Positions 54,035 through 62,632 of a DNA stretch of 64,000 nt are shown here, piece by piece. Position numbers and translations under genes: made by a program. The stretch lies in contig NZ_JACJTD010000001.1 in NCBI RefSeq assembly GCF_014698505.1, positions 186,001 through 250,000 on the forward strand, read 5' to 3'. Source of the DNA: Nostoc foliaceum FACHB-393. GTDB taxonomy: Bacteria; Cyanobacteriota; Cyanobacteriia; Cyanobacteriales; Nostocaceae. The number at the start of each line of letters is the position of its first letter. Position 1 is the stretch's first letter. The notes beneath the pieces were generated by a model. It ran no database searches. It was not told where the DNA came from and saw only the letters and a program-made list of their open reading frames with translations.

Positions 54035-54979
54035 TTATGGCGAGAGCCTTGTCATTGAGTTAGGTAAACACTGTTCAATTGTCGCTACGACTGATTGAGA
54101 AAGAGAATCAAAGTCGTAACCACCTTCTAAGCCAAACAGAATTTTACGAGTTATCCCTAGACAATAATCAGTAAATAAAGCGTAGTCTTCTGGCTGCAAA
54201 TTGATACTTGCCAAAGGATCTGCGGCATTGCCATCATAACCAGCACTCACAATCAGCAAATCCGCTTGAAAGTTGGCTAAAAACGGTACTACCTGTTTTT
54301 CAAATAGTGGCTGATATATTGCAATATCACTACCAGGGGGTACAGGTAAATTTAAGACATTATTATGAAAACCGCGTTCTGCCGATCTTCCAGTACCGGG
54401 ATAGCAGGGATACTGATGTAGAGAACAGTAGGCGATGCGTGCTTCAGTTTCGACGATCGCCTGAGTACCATTACCGTGATGTACATCCCAATCGAGGATG
54501 GCAACGCGGTTAATTCCGGGTTGTTCGAGAGCAAATAATGCTGCGATCGCAGCATTAGAAAATAGGCAAAAGCCCATCCCAGCATCACTTTCTGCATGGT
54601 GTCCTGGGGGACGCGCTAGTACAAAAGCTGGATTAGCCGAATTTAACACAGCCTCAACTCCATCCAACCATGCACTGACTGCCAACAATGCCACATCATA
54701 ACTACGCGGGGAAACTGGCGTATCTCCATCCAAAGGGCCGCCGCCACTAGAAGCGATTTGCCAAAGTTTTTTGATGTAGGCTGGGCTATGTGCTCTAACC
54801 AACATAGACATCAGCGATGGCTGTTCTGATGTTGGTGTGGGCGATCGCCAGGCAATTTTATCTGCGAATGTAGCTGCTTTTAGGGCAGTAGCGATCGCTA
54901 TCAAACGTTCTGGTCTTTCGGGATGGTATTTTCCAGTCTTGTGATCTAAAAATTCGTCGGAATAGATGACTGGCAGCAT
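54035..54979 (-). CDS. Histone-deacetylase-family amidohydrolase
   Basis: 314 residues, ATG start. Zinc-dependent deacetylase fold of the HDAC/acetylpolyamine amidohydrolase group: HPERPERL near the start, RPPGHHAESDAGMGFCLF (charge-relay histidines), WDVHHGNGTQ (zinc ligands D and H), SAGYDGNAADPL (second zinc aspartate) and C-terminal LEGGYD with the catalytic tyrosine. Bacterial substrates include acetylated polyamines, acetoin-related compounds or protein lysines; none can be chosen here. Standalone. Confidence 0.92.
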   Translation of the reverse strand: MLPVIYSDEFLDHKTGKYHPERPERLIAIATALKAATFADKIAWRSPTPTSEQPSLMSMLVRAHSPAYIKKLWQIASSGGGPLDGDTPVSPRSYDVALLAVSAWLDGVEAVLNSANPAFVLARPPGHHAESDAGMGFCLFSNAAIAALFALEQPGINRVAILDWDVHHGNGTQAIVETEARIAYCSLHQYPCYPGTGRSAERGFHNNVLNLPVPPGSDIAIYQPLFEKQVVPFLANFQADLLIVSAGYDGNAADPLASINLQPEDYALFTDYCLGITRKILFGLEGGYDFDSLSQSVVATIEQCLPNSMTRLSP

Positions 54980-55046
54980 AGGACGAAAAAGGGTGGCAGC
55001 AAGACGATGAATGCTATTGTATCGTTACTAGTACAAACAGTTCCTA

Positions 55047-57683
55047 CTAGAGCATTGGTCGTTTACTTTCGAGGATTTCTGTTGCTTTCTGGGCAGAAAG
55101 CGGGCGATAGAATAGAAAGCCCTGTACATCCTCACAGTTAATAGATTTTAAAAACTCCAACTCCTCTTCCTTTTCTACCCCTTCGGCTGTCAACTTCAAT
55201 CCCAAACTCTGTCCCAAAGTAACTATGGCCCTAATAATATGAGCTACTTTGACATCCAGGGTCAAATCTTGAATGAAAGATTTATCTATTTTTAGATTGT
55301 GGAGTGGCAAAAGCTGTAGGCGCGAGAGCGAGGAATGACCCGTACCAAAGTCATCAATGGAGATGTGAACACCCATCTGCTGGAGATTTTGTAACACGCT
55401 TCTGGTAAAGTACAAATCCTCAATCGCTGTGGTTTCGGTAATTTCTAATTCTAAAAAGCGCGGCTCTAGCCCCGTTTGTTCTAAAACTGTAGCTACAATC
55501 TCCACCAATTTAGGTTGGCGGAACTGTTTAAGAGAAAGATTAACAGCGATCGTCATGGGTGGCAATCCGGCATCTTGCCATGCTTTATTTTGGCTACAAG
55601 CCGTCCGCAGCGCCCATTCGCCGATGGGGATAATTAATCCACTTTCTTCGGCAAGGGGAATAAAAACACTGGGTGCGACCAATCCCATTTCTGGGTGCTG
55701 CCAACGCAACAAAGCCTCCATACCAGTAATTTCTCCTGTAGCAATGTTCACACGAGGCTGATAGTACACCTTAAATTCTTTGCGTTCTTGGGCATAGCGC
55801 AAGCTCTTTTCTAAAGTCAGGAGTTCAGGATTTTTGGCGCTCAGGGAAACACTGTAGAATTGGTAGTTATTCCGTCCTTTGTCCTTGGCGTAGTATAAAG
55901 CGGCATCTGCGTGCTGGATTAGCGTTTCGACATCAGGACTGTTGTTATCAAACAACGCAATACCAAGGCTAGCAGTCACATAAAGTTCATGCCCTTGGAG
56001 ATGGAAAGCATCCTCTAAGGCTTGTAAGATTCTATCCGCCACCAGGGTTACCTCTTCAATATCATTCACTCGCGGGAGTAAGATAGTGAACTCATCACCT
56101 CCCCAACGGGCTACAGTATCTCCGCCTCTGAGTGAGTCTTTTAATCTTTGAGCAACGCTTTTTAACAATTGGTCTCCCAAGGTGTGCCCCAGAGTGTCAT
56201 TAATGACTTTGAAGCGATCCAGATCGACGAAGATCACAGCTAAACTTTCACCATTCCGAGTAGCGTTGGGTAGAGTTTTACTGAGCAGTTCATTAAATAG
56301 TAAGCGATTGGGCAACCCTGTCAGCACGTCATGAAGAGCTTGGTAGCGAATCTTTTCTTCTACTTGCTGACGCTGCCGCGCACCAATGATACTGGCCGCC
56401 ATCGTCAAAAGGGTAGATTCTTCGTGCTTTGACCAATGACGCTCAAAGGTGCAGTCTGCCAAGCCAAGGTAACCCCAGCACTCTTTCTCCAACCGGAGAG
56501 GTACCAGAAGAAGGGATTGAATGCCATCTCGAATCAAAAATTCTTGTTCAGCTATAGGAAATGTTTGGGTGATTCCGCTAATCGACTGGCCGCTAGAAAG
56601 AACAGTGTACCAACGAGCTAATCCAGAAGCTTGATAAGGCTGATTCTGCCAATGCTGGTGCGTAGGTTCAATAAAGGAGTGCGTCCATTCAAACCGTAAG
56701 CTGACTGCTATTTCCCCTGTAGCAGGATGGGGATGGTTCTGAAAGAGATAGGCGCGATCTGCTTTGGCTGCTTCACCCACTATAGCTAGAGCTCGATCAA
56801 TACCAGTTTCGTAATTCATTTCCCCTAGCAAATAATTGGCAGCTTCTGCAACTGCTTGTAACAAGCGATCGCGCTGGCGCAGTTCGGCTGTGGCTTGTTT
56901 TTGCTCTGTAATATCCCTAATAATAAAAGTTCTAATTAAATCACTTTCCGGAAGGTAGAGAACGGATTGTTCAAAAACTTCTGTACCTACTTCTACCTCC
57001 CGCACAAAAGATTTTTTTTCTAGATTGTTAACTTCACTTAGGAGTCCTGTTAAAATCGGGTGTTTGGTTCCAACTTCCCTGAGTTTGGGAAACTTGAGAG
57101 CTGCGGCTGGATTGAGATAAGTGACTCTTCCCTCCAAATCCATCTCAATAATTGGATTGGGGATAAGTTCAGGGAAGGATGCGAGGCGAGCTAGGGCAGA
57201 CTCACTCGCTGCTTCAAAGCTGGGATCGATAGCTAGGGTTTGAAAAGGATTGGCAGGGCTGGCTTGCTCTGATAGGAAACCAGATAAGTCTTCAACATCA
57301 CAAGATTCTGAAAATGCTTGTTCTGAAATGTTGGAAATAGCATAATATTTAGCTTGAGCTTGATTACTGCCAAAGGCAATAACATCTCCATTTCTGAGAT
57401 TATGGGAAAAGCATTTAGCGCCATTCACAAATAAGCCATTAGTACTTCCTTTTCCCTTGTAGTTGCCATCAATAATCTGAAAGCCATATTGGTCAGTCTC
57501 TGGAACAGTTACTCGGAATAAAATTGCATGTTGCATTGATACTGACCGGGAAGCCAAGACAATAGTGTTTGCAGGATGCCGTCCCAGAGAATAAGTAGTC
57601 TCTCGCAATGGGACAGTTCGCCGCCCTTGCAGGTCTTGAATGACCAAAAGATGGCGTATTTTTTCCCGCTCATTTCCTAGCAT
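55047..57683 (-). CDS. FHA-PAS-GAF-GGDEF-EAL c-di-GMP signalling enzyme
   Basis: 878 residues. FHA domain (~15-115: YSLGRHPANTIVL, SVSMQHAILFR) for phosphothreonine recognition; PAS (~165-275, ending DITEQKQATAEL); GAF (~280-440); GGDEF (~450-610) with intact RWGGDEF and the inhibitory site RGGD five residues before it; EAL (~625-870) with MEALLRW, LEITETT, DDFGTGHSSL, KIDKSF, AEGVE and QGF. Both catalytic sites look active, so the protein may make and break c-di-GMP depending on input. FHA input is rare in this class and suggests control by a Ser/Thr kinase. No membrane segments. Its final residues abut a HDAC-family gene. Confidence 0.95.
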   Translation of the reverse strand: MLGNEREKIRHLLVIQDLQGRRTVPLRETTYSLGRHPANTIVLASRSVSMQHAILFRVTVPETDQYGFQIIDGNYKGKGSTNGLFVNGAKCFSHNLRNGDVIAFGSNQAQAKYYAISNISEQAFSESCDVEDLSGFLSEQASPANPFQTLAIDPSFEAASESALARLASFPELIPNPIIEMDLEGRVTYLNPAAALKFPKLREVGTKHPILTGLLSEVNNLEKKSFVREVEVGTEVFEQSVLYLPESDLIRTFIIRDITEQKQATAELRQRDRLLQAVAEAANYLLGEMNYETGIDRALAIVGEAAKADRAYLFQNHPHPATGEIAVSLRFEWTHSFIEPTHQHWQNQPYQASGLARWYTVLSSGQSISGITQTFPIAEQEFLIRDGIQSLLLVPLRLEKECWGYLGLADCTFERHWSKHEESTLLTMAASIIGARQRQQVEEKIRYQALHDVLTGLPNRLLFNELLSKTLPNATRNGESLAVIFVDLDRFKVINDTLGHTLGDQLLKSVAQRLKDSLRGGDTVARWGGDEFTILLPRVNDIEEVTLVADRILQALEDAFHLQGHELYVTASLGIALFDNNSPDVETLIQHADAALYYAKDKGRNNYQFYSVSLSAKNPELLTLEKSLRYAQERKEFKVYYQPRVNIATGEITGMEALLRWQHPEMGLVAPSVFIPLAEESGLIIPIGEWALRTACSQNKAWQDAGLPPMTIAVNLSLKQFRQPKLVEIVATVLEQTGLEPRFLELEITETTAIEDLYFTRSVLQNLQQMGVHISIDDFGTGHSSLSRLQLLPLHNLKIDKSFIQDLTLDVKVAHIIRAIVTLGQSLGLKLTAEGVEKEEELEFLKSINCEDVQGFLFYRPLSAQKATEILESKRPML

Positions 57684-58284
57684 GGCTGTTCCTCAAATTC
57701 TCATATTTTTATGTCTTAGTCTGAAAAATAATACTCTCAGAACTGGAGCCTGAAAGTCTGAACTTATGGGAAAATTAGTTCAATCAAATTTATCACCATC
57801 TATGATTCCAAAAGAGATATGAAGGTGCAAACTAGCCCTTCTTTTCATGGTCAACTTTCTGGAATGAGATGGCTAATTGTTTAATCAGTTTTTGCGGTAG
57901 AAGGTCTAGCTGTTTCCTCCGCTCATACATCAGTTATAAACTTTGCTCCTTCGTCTATATCATCTAACCTAGCCTTTGCTTAGGATACCCAGAATGAAAT
58001 CAAACACTGAACAGAACACATGGTATATTTGCGGATTTTTATTCCGAGTGGTGAGGAAACTCCGAATTATATAAATAACCGCCTGATTTTTATTTTTTAA
58101 TCAGTCAAATAGTACTGTTTCACGGAATTTTGCGAAATAGATAAGAGCAAGGCAGGAATTAAAGTAATTGGGCGCATCCCACAGTAGAAAAAATATCTGA
58201 GTACGCCAGTTGCTTTAATGAAGCAGAAACTCCCCGTTGGCGCATCCTCTCGTCAAGAAGGAAACGAGAATAAACCCCTAAATT
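57684..58284. other. Intergenic region, nothing recognised
   Basis: 601 nt upstream of the FHA-GGDEF-EAL gene and downstream of the TpsB gene. No gene or strong repeat seen, apart from short A/T-rich runs. Confidence 0.55.
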
Positions 58285-60069
58285 TTAAAAAGGATTATAG
58301 AATAAACTAAAATACAGTCCGTTTTCTTGTAATGTTCTATCATTCGAGTTAACAGATACTAAAGGAATACCCCAGTCAAGACGAACCGTGAAGCGATCGC
58401 CTTGTGACCAACGCAACCCCAGACCAACAGAAGCTAAAGTATTAGGGTCGGGATTCTCTCTACCCGAACTATTCCAACCAACACCAAAATCCACAAAGGG
58501 GATAACCTGTAAGGTGCTATCTATCTGAGGTAAGCGCAGAATCGGTACTTGAACTTCGGCAGAAACCAAAGTGCCATTATCCGTCAGCAGATAATCTTGA
58601 CGGTAGCCGCGAATGCTATCCTGCCCACCTAAGCCAAATTGCTCTAAAGGCAAAAGTGTCCTGGATGCGAGTTGTGTATTTAAACGAAGTAAAAGTAATG
58701 TCTCAGGAGCTAAAAGGCGTGCCCACTGCGCTTGTCCTTGCCAAGCAAAAAAACGGCTATCGGGAGGAGTTTGATTAATCGTGGGATTCAACACATCGAT
58801 GCCCAAATTGAATTGAGAGCGGAGGGCGATAACTTCACGGCTGTTACGACTCGTCCATTCTTGAAAAAATCGCAACGCAGATACCCTGGTGCGCCCCTGT
58901 TCATCAGCGCCTAAACCGGGGAAAGGTAGTCGTTCTATGTCGATATAAGAGGCTTCACTTTCCCGTCGAGAGGCTGTCAACCCAAGGGCGAATTCTTGTG
59001 TAGGAGTTTGGACTATTGGCTGGCGGAATGTCAGTTCGTAATAGCGAGAATCCGATTGGATATCTAAAACGTTGAAAGGAGGTTCAATAACATTGCTTGA
59101 TGTGATGCCATAGTTGAAGGTAAGGGTTCCGTTACGGGGATTGAGTGGTAATGTGTAGCTGGCATCAAAGGAGTTGCTACCATCGGTATTAGTGTAAGCT
59201 ACACCCAAAGCATCTCCCAATCCTAATAAGTTGGCTTCATTCAATTGTAATCGGCGGCGAAAACTGCCAACGCTAGGCGATCGCCCATTATCAAGAACTA
59301 TTTGGCTACTAAAGGTTTTTGCCTCACTGACCTTGACTTCTAGAAGACTCGCACCTGTGCGTGATCCTGCTGATAGTTCAGCAGACACGTTTTGAATCAA
59401 AGGATTAAGTTGCAATAGTTGCAGTGCCTCTAGTAGACGCTGCCGATTCAGAGGCGCTGTTGTCGCTATTGCTAGTCGGCTGCGGACATAATTCGGATTC
59501 AATCGCCGAGTTCCAGTGATCTGGATGTCTTCTAATTTACCTTCGACCACCTGAATTTTTACAACACCGGATTGGATTGTTTGGGGCGGGATATAAGCAC
59601 CAGAAGTAATGTAACCATTTTGGACGTATAAATCAGTAATTTTAGACCGTGCTTGATACACTTCAGCCAGCGAGATCGGTCGTTTGGTAAATTCAGCAGT
59701 GGCGAGGGCTAACTCTTCAGGACTGAAGACTGTGCTACCAATAACTTCAAACCGTTCGACAACAATAGTTTGAGGAAAGTTGCCAGGGAGTGGTTCCTCA
59801 GGTTTGGGAGTTGGGACAGAGGGGGGAAATAGTTCTGCTGGTGGGGGAAGTGGTTGTGGTAGTTCAGGTGAGGGAAGTGGCGAAGGTGAGGGTGGTTGGA
59901 CATCCTGTGGTGGTGGGAGTTGTTGCGACAGGATGAAATTACTAGCTGGTAGTTGTGTAGTATCAACAGCCCCAGCTTTCAGTGGACTGGAAGATATGCT
60001 GCTAAGTAATACAAGCATACTCAGCGGTAAGCAGGACACTATAAGATTCTGGGGATATTTATCAATCAT
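58285..60069 (-). CDS. TpsB-type outer membrane transporter (ShlB/FhaC/HecB family)
   Basis: 594 residues. Signal peptide (~1-33), a proline-rich stretch (~50-95, PPPQDVQPPSPSPLPSP), two POTRA domains (~100-255, starting VVERFEVIGSTVFSPEEL), then a 16-strand barrel domain with the conserved GLGDALGVAYTNTDG and the RGYRQDYLL motif (VRGYR/Y type, which lines the barrel) and a terminal aromatic residue (FYNPF). It exports a partner TpsA protein across the outer membrane, but no TpsA gene is in the window. Confidence 0.92.
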   Translation of the reverse strand: MIDKYPQNLIVSCLPLSMLVLLSSISSSPLKAGAVDTTQLPASNFILSQQLPPPQDVQPPSPSPLPSPELPQPLPPPAELFPPSVPTPKPEEPLPGNFPQTIVVERFEVIGSTVFSPEELALATAEFTKRPISLAEVYQARSKITDLYVQNGYITSGAYIPPQTIQSGVVKIQVVEGKLEDIQITGTRRLNPNYVRSRLAIATTAPLNRQRLLEALQLLQLNPLIQNVSAELSAGSRTGASLLEVKVSEAKTFSSQIVLDNGRSPSVGSFRRRLQLNEANLLGLGDALGVAYTNTDGSNSFDASYTLPLNPRNGTLTFNYGITSSNVIEPPFNVLDIQSDSRYYELTFRQPIVQTPTQEFALGLTASRRESEASYIDIERLPFPGLGADEQGRTRVSALRFFQEWTSRNSREVIALRSQFNLGIDVLNPTINQTPPDSRFFAWQGQAQWARLLAPETLLLLRLNTQLASRTLLPLEQFGLGGQDSIRGYRQDYLLTDNGTLVSAEVQVPILRLPQIDSTLQVIPFVDFGVGWNSSGRENPDPNTLASVGLGLRWSQGDRFTVRLDWGIPLVSVNSNDRTLQENGLYFSLFYNPF

Positions 60070-60367
60070 CGCACTGGACTATTTTTTGCTGAGAACTATG
60101 GGATTGTACGGGGACTGGTTCAGATGTGAATCTTACTTCATCTTTTGCCGCTAATGTTGATATCTTCGGCAAATCTCAATTTAAAAGCTAAATTATTTGG
60201 TTATTGCAGACTTAAAATTATCAATGGTATTCAATCTGTAATGACGTACATGGGTAGGGGCGCACAGCTAGCTGTGCGCCCCTAAGAGGATATTATGTTC
60301 ATCTGTAGGTAATCGCAGATTAAGGATTATCTGGTTTCTTCAGCCTCTAATCTGTTTTGTATATTGT
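60070..60367. other. Intergenic region with a palindrome
   Basis: 298 nt between two minus-strand genes; holds the perfect palindrome listed at 60255-60284 and otherwise nothing recognised. Confidence 0.5.
60255..60284. repeat. 30-nt perfect palindrome, GGGGC...GCCCC family
   Basis: TAGGGGCGCACAGCT (60255-60269) followed directly by its exact complement (60270-60284), with no loop. Fourth copy of the family also at 30486, 35960 and 37186. Could terminate the SWIM-domain gene. Confidence 0.8.
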
Positions 60368-62143
60368 TTAGTCCATACCCCTTTGCTGAAACATTTCCAT
60401 CAATTTACGTTTACGAGCGTGGGTTTGCATCAAGTTTTCCCGATAGGTTAACCAATCAGCTTTCTTGCCAGATTCCAAGTAGGCGATACGTGCCTTTTTC
60501 AACCATTCAACCGCGTGGTAGTAGTATTCGGCTTTACCTCCATCCATAATCTTTTCGGCACGGCGACGAGCATTAGCAATCACCCAACCAGGATTGTGAG
60601 AGATAGCAGCATCCATGACTCGGTGAATCAATTCGGAATAATAAGAACTGAGTTCACTAGCGATCGCAATTGCATCGTCAATTAGTCCTTCATGTAAGAA
60701 TATATCCACCTTGGCTGATTCTGTTCCCCAACCACCATAACTACGGACAATTCTTAGCAGGTCTATTTTGACACTTTCCCAGTTTTCTCCAGCCAATTCT
60801 GCCATCTTTTGGTAGTCAACAAAGGAGGGCTTGACTTGAAAAGCCGCCTTGATTGCTAATAAAGCAGCTTCATTATTACCCAACTCAACAGCCAAATCAC
60901 TTGTCCAAATTCCCAATTCGTACTGACAATTACCCGGTAAATTTAATCCACTCTGGGCTATATTTAGCGCCTGTTGTAATGCCCCCTGGTCGCTGAGTGT
61001 TTTCGTTAGGGCAAAAGCCTCTTCCATTGAGTTCATCTGGATTTGAGCAGCATCAATTGCTTCTTCTACTCTGCCTAACCGACCTAGCATTGTCAGATAC
61101 TGCTGGGTTTGTTCTTCCGCTTCTGCTAAATATAAATATTCTTGATAACGTTCTTGACGTTCGAGAATTTTTAGGCGAATTAGTGCCAAATCATCCGCGT
61201 AGTCTGGCACATCTTCTTCCCACGCTCCCCTTTCGGTAATATTACCTTCGAGAACTTGCACTAGGGGCGGATAATCCCAACCTTGGCGTAAAGCCTCCAT
61301 AACCATGCCAAAATCAGCATTCCACTCATCTTGCCAAGCTTCTAAATTTATTTGAATATCAACTTTTTCTTCTGGGGTGAGTTCAGAACTGAGAATTGCT
61401 TCACACCAAGCATTATTTAATTCTCCGACAAGCTCATCATTTTCGGCACCGTATTCGGCAACATCATCCCAATTTTCCACACAGGTGAAGGTAATCGCTT
61501 CTAAGATAGCGATCGCATTTTTACCCTCTCCCCGTTCGCTAAAATCTACCGCAGTTTGCACCACACTCAGCAATTCGTCGGCAATCGGGTCTTCTTCGCA
61601 CCCTTCCTCAAAGTAGCGCACAGTATCCCGGAGAATCTGCCGGACTTGCCGCCGAAAGGGAGCCGGATCAATAGTAATATGGAGCAAAGGTTTTGTAGTT
61701 TTTTGCTGGGCAGCAGGATTAGTCATCCAACCTACATGGCGGTCAATTTCCTCAATGAGTGGTGGGTATTCTTTTACCAACTCTTGCAGCAGTCTTTGAG
61801 TTTGGATGTAATCCAGGCGATTAAGTAGTTGTTCTAGGGTGGGGCGCTGCTCAATGTTTTCTGGGTTACGCGCACAGACAAGCATAGTCGCTACAATATG
61901 TTTGCACCATCCGTCAAAGTCGTAGGCACAGGTGCAATTTACTGATGTTAACCCACTGCTATCAAAATTCAGATTGACATGATAAGGTCTAGCTTGAGTA
62001 CCTGCAACATCTGCCTGAAGTAGATCGCCACGTTGGGTAACAGCATTGACAGCACCTGCCTCATAGTAAGCCTCGCCCCGCTGGAAAGATTTGGCGTTGG
62101 AATGACGGCGGATAGTAAATTCACTAATTTGGGGAATAGACAT
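60368..62143 (-). CDS. SWIM zinc-finger protein with helical repeats
   Basis: 591 residues from ATG 62143 (MSIPQISEF); an ATG ten codons earlier is possible but its extra residues are unconserved. SWIM finger at ~75-100: CTC followed by CKH (CxC-x8-CxH, in VNCTCAYDFDGWCKHIVA), a DNA- or protein-binding module. The remaining ~450 residues are helical and TPR-like (alternating QALNIAQSGLNLPG, AALLAIKAAFQVKP). In other bacteria such proteins accompany SWI2/SNF2 helicases, but none is encoded in the window. Cytoplasmic. Confidence 0.85.
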   Translation of the reverse strand: MSIPQISEFTIRRHSNAKSFQRGEAYYEAGAVNAVTQRGDLLQADVAGTQARPYHVNLNFDSSGLTSVNCTCAYDFDGWCKHIVATMLVCARNPENIEQRPTLEQLLNRLDYIQTQRLLQELVKEYPPLIEEIDRHVGWMTNPAAQQKTTKPLLHITIDPAPFRRQVRQILRDTVRYFEEGCEEDPIADELLSVVQTAVDFSERGEGKNAIAILEAITFTCVENWDDVAEYGAENDELVGELNNAWCEAILSSELTPEEKVDIQINLEAWQDEWNADFGMVMEALRQGWDYPPLVQVLEGNITERGAWEEDVPDYADDLALIRLKILERQERYQEYLYLAEAEEQTQQYLTMLGRLGRVEEAIDAAQIQMNSMEEAFALTKTLSDQGALQQALNIAQSGLNLPGNCQYELGIWTSDLAVELGNNEAALLAIKAAFQVKPSFVDYQKMAELAGENWESVKIDLLRIVRSYGGWGTESAKVDIFLHEGLIDDAIAIASELSSYYSELIHRVMDAAISHNPGWVIANARRRAEKIMDGGKAEYYYHAVEWLKKARIAYLESGKKADWLTYRENLMQTHARKRKLMEMFQQRGMD

Positions 62144-62173
62144 CGAGCGATCGCCTGCGTAAAACCTCTGCAT

Positions 62174-62632
62174 GAATCCTAAATCCAGCTTAGGTGTTAG
62201 GCTAACGCGCTGTAAAGAAATTCAAAGTTATTGACATATGACAAGGAGGAGTTAGAACTCGGAATTTTCCGAATTCCAAAAGAACAAGTGAAGGTTAGGG
62301 TTGAACTGATGCCTTACACCAGTACCAAAAACCCCCTCAGAACGAATTCCGAGGCTAATAGGTATCAAAAAAATAAGTATCTAGATTTGACTATAATTAC
62401 TGAAAACATCCATATTTTCGTCAGAAGCAAGTGAATCATAATTTGAAGCAACACCCGAACCTTAAATTAGTAAACAGTCATCAGTGAACAGTCCTGACGA
62501 TGTATTGTGAAGGATTTGGAATCAAGCGATAAAACTGAAAACTGAGAACTGAGAACTGAGAACTGTTAAAGGGGTTGCGCTGATTGACGGTCAAGTTGAG
62601 AATAAATAGGCGAAGCACACGGGGAAACTAAC
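62174..62632. other. Intergenic region with an STRR array
   Basis: 459 nt between divergent genes. Contains a tandem ACTGAGA heptamer array (about 62540-62565). A 67-codon plus-strand frame starting at 62231 has no recognisable homology and is not called. Confidence 0.55.

Noticed and set aside
59780..60154. 124-codon Gly/Ser-rich plus-strand ORF
   Set aside because: It is the antisense of the proline-rich segment of the TpsB protein.
62231..62434. 67-codon plus-strand ORF
   Set aside because: TTG start, no recognised homology; the AAGGAGG inside it is not followed by a better frame.
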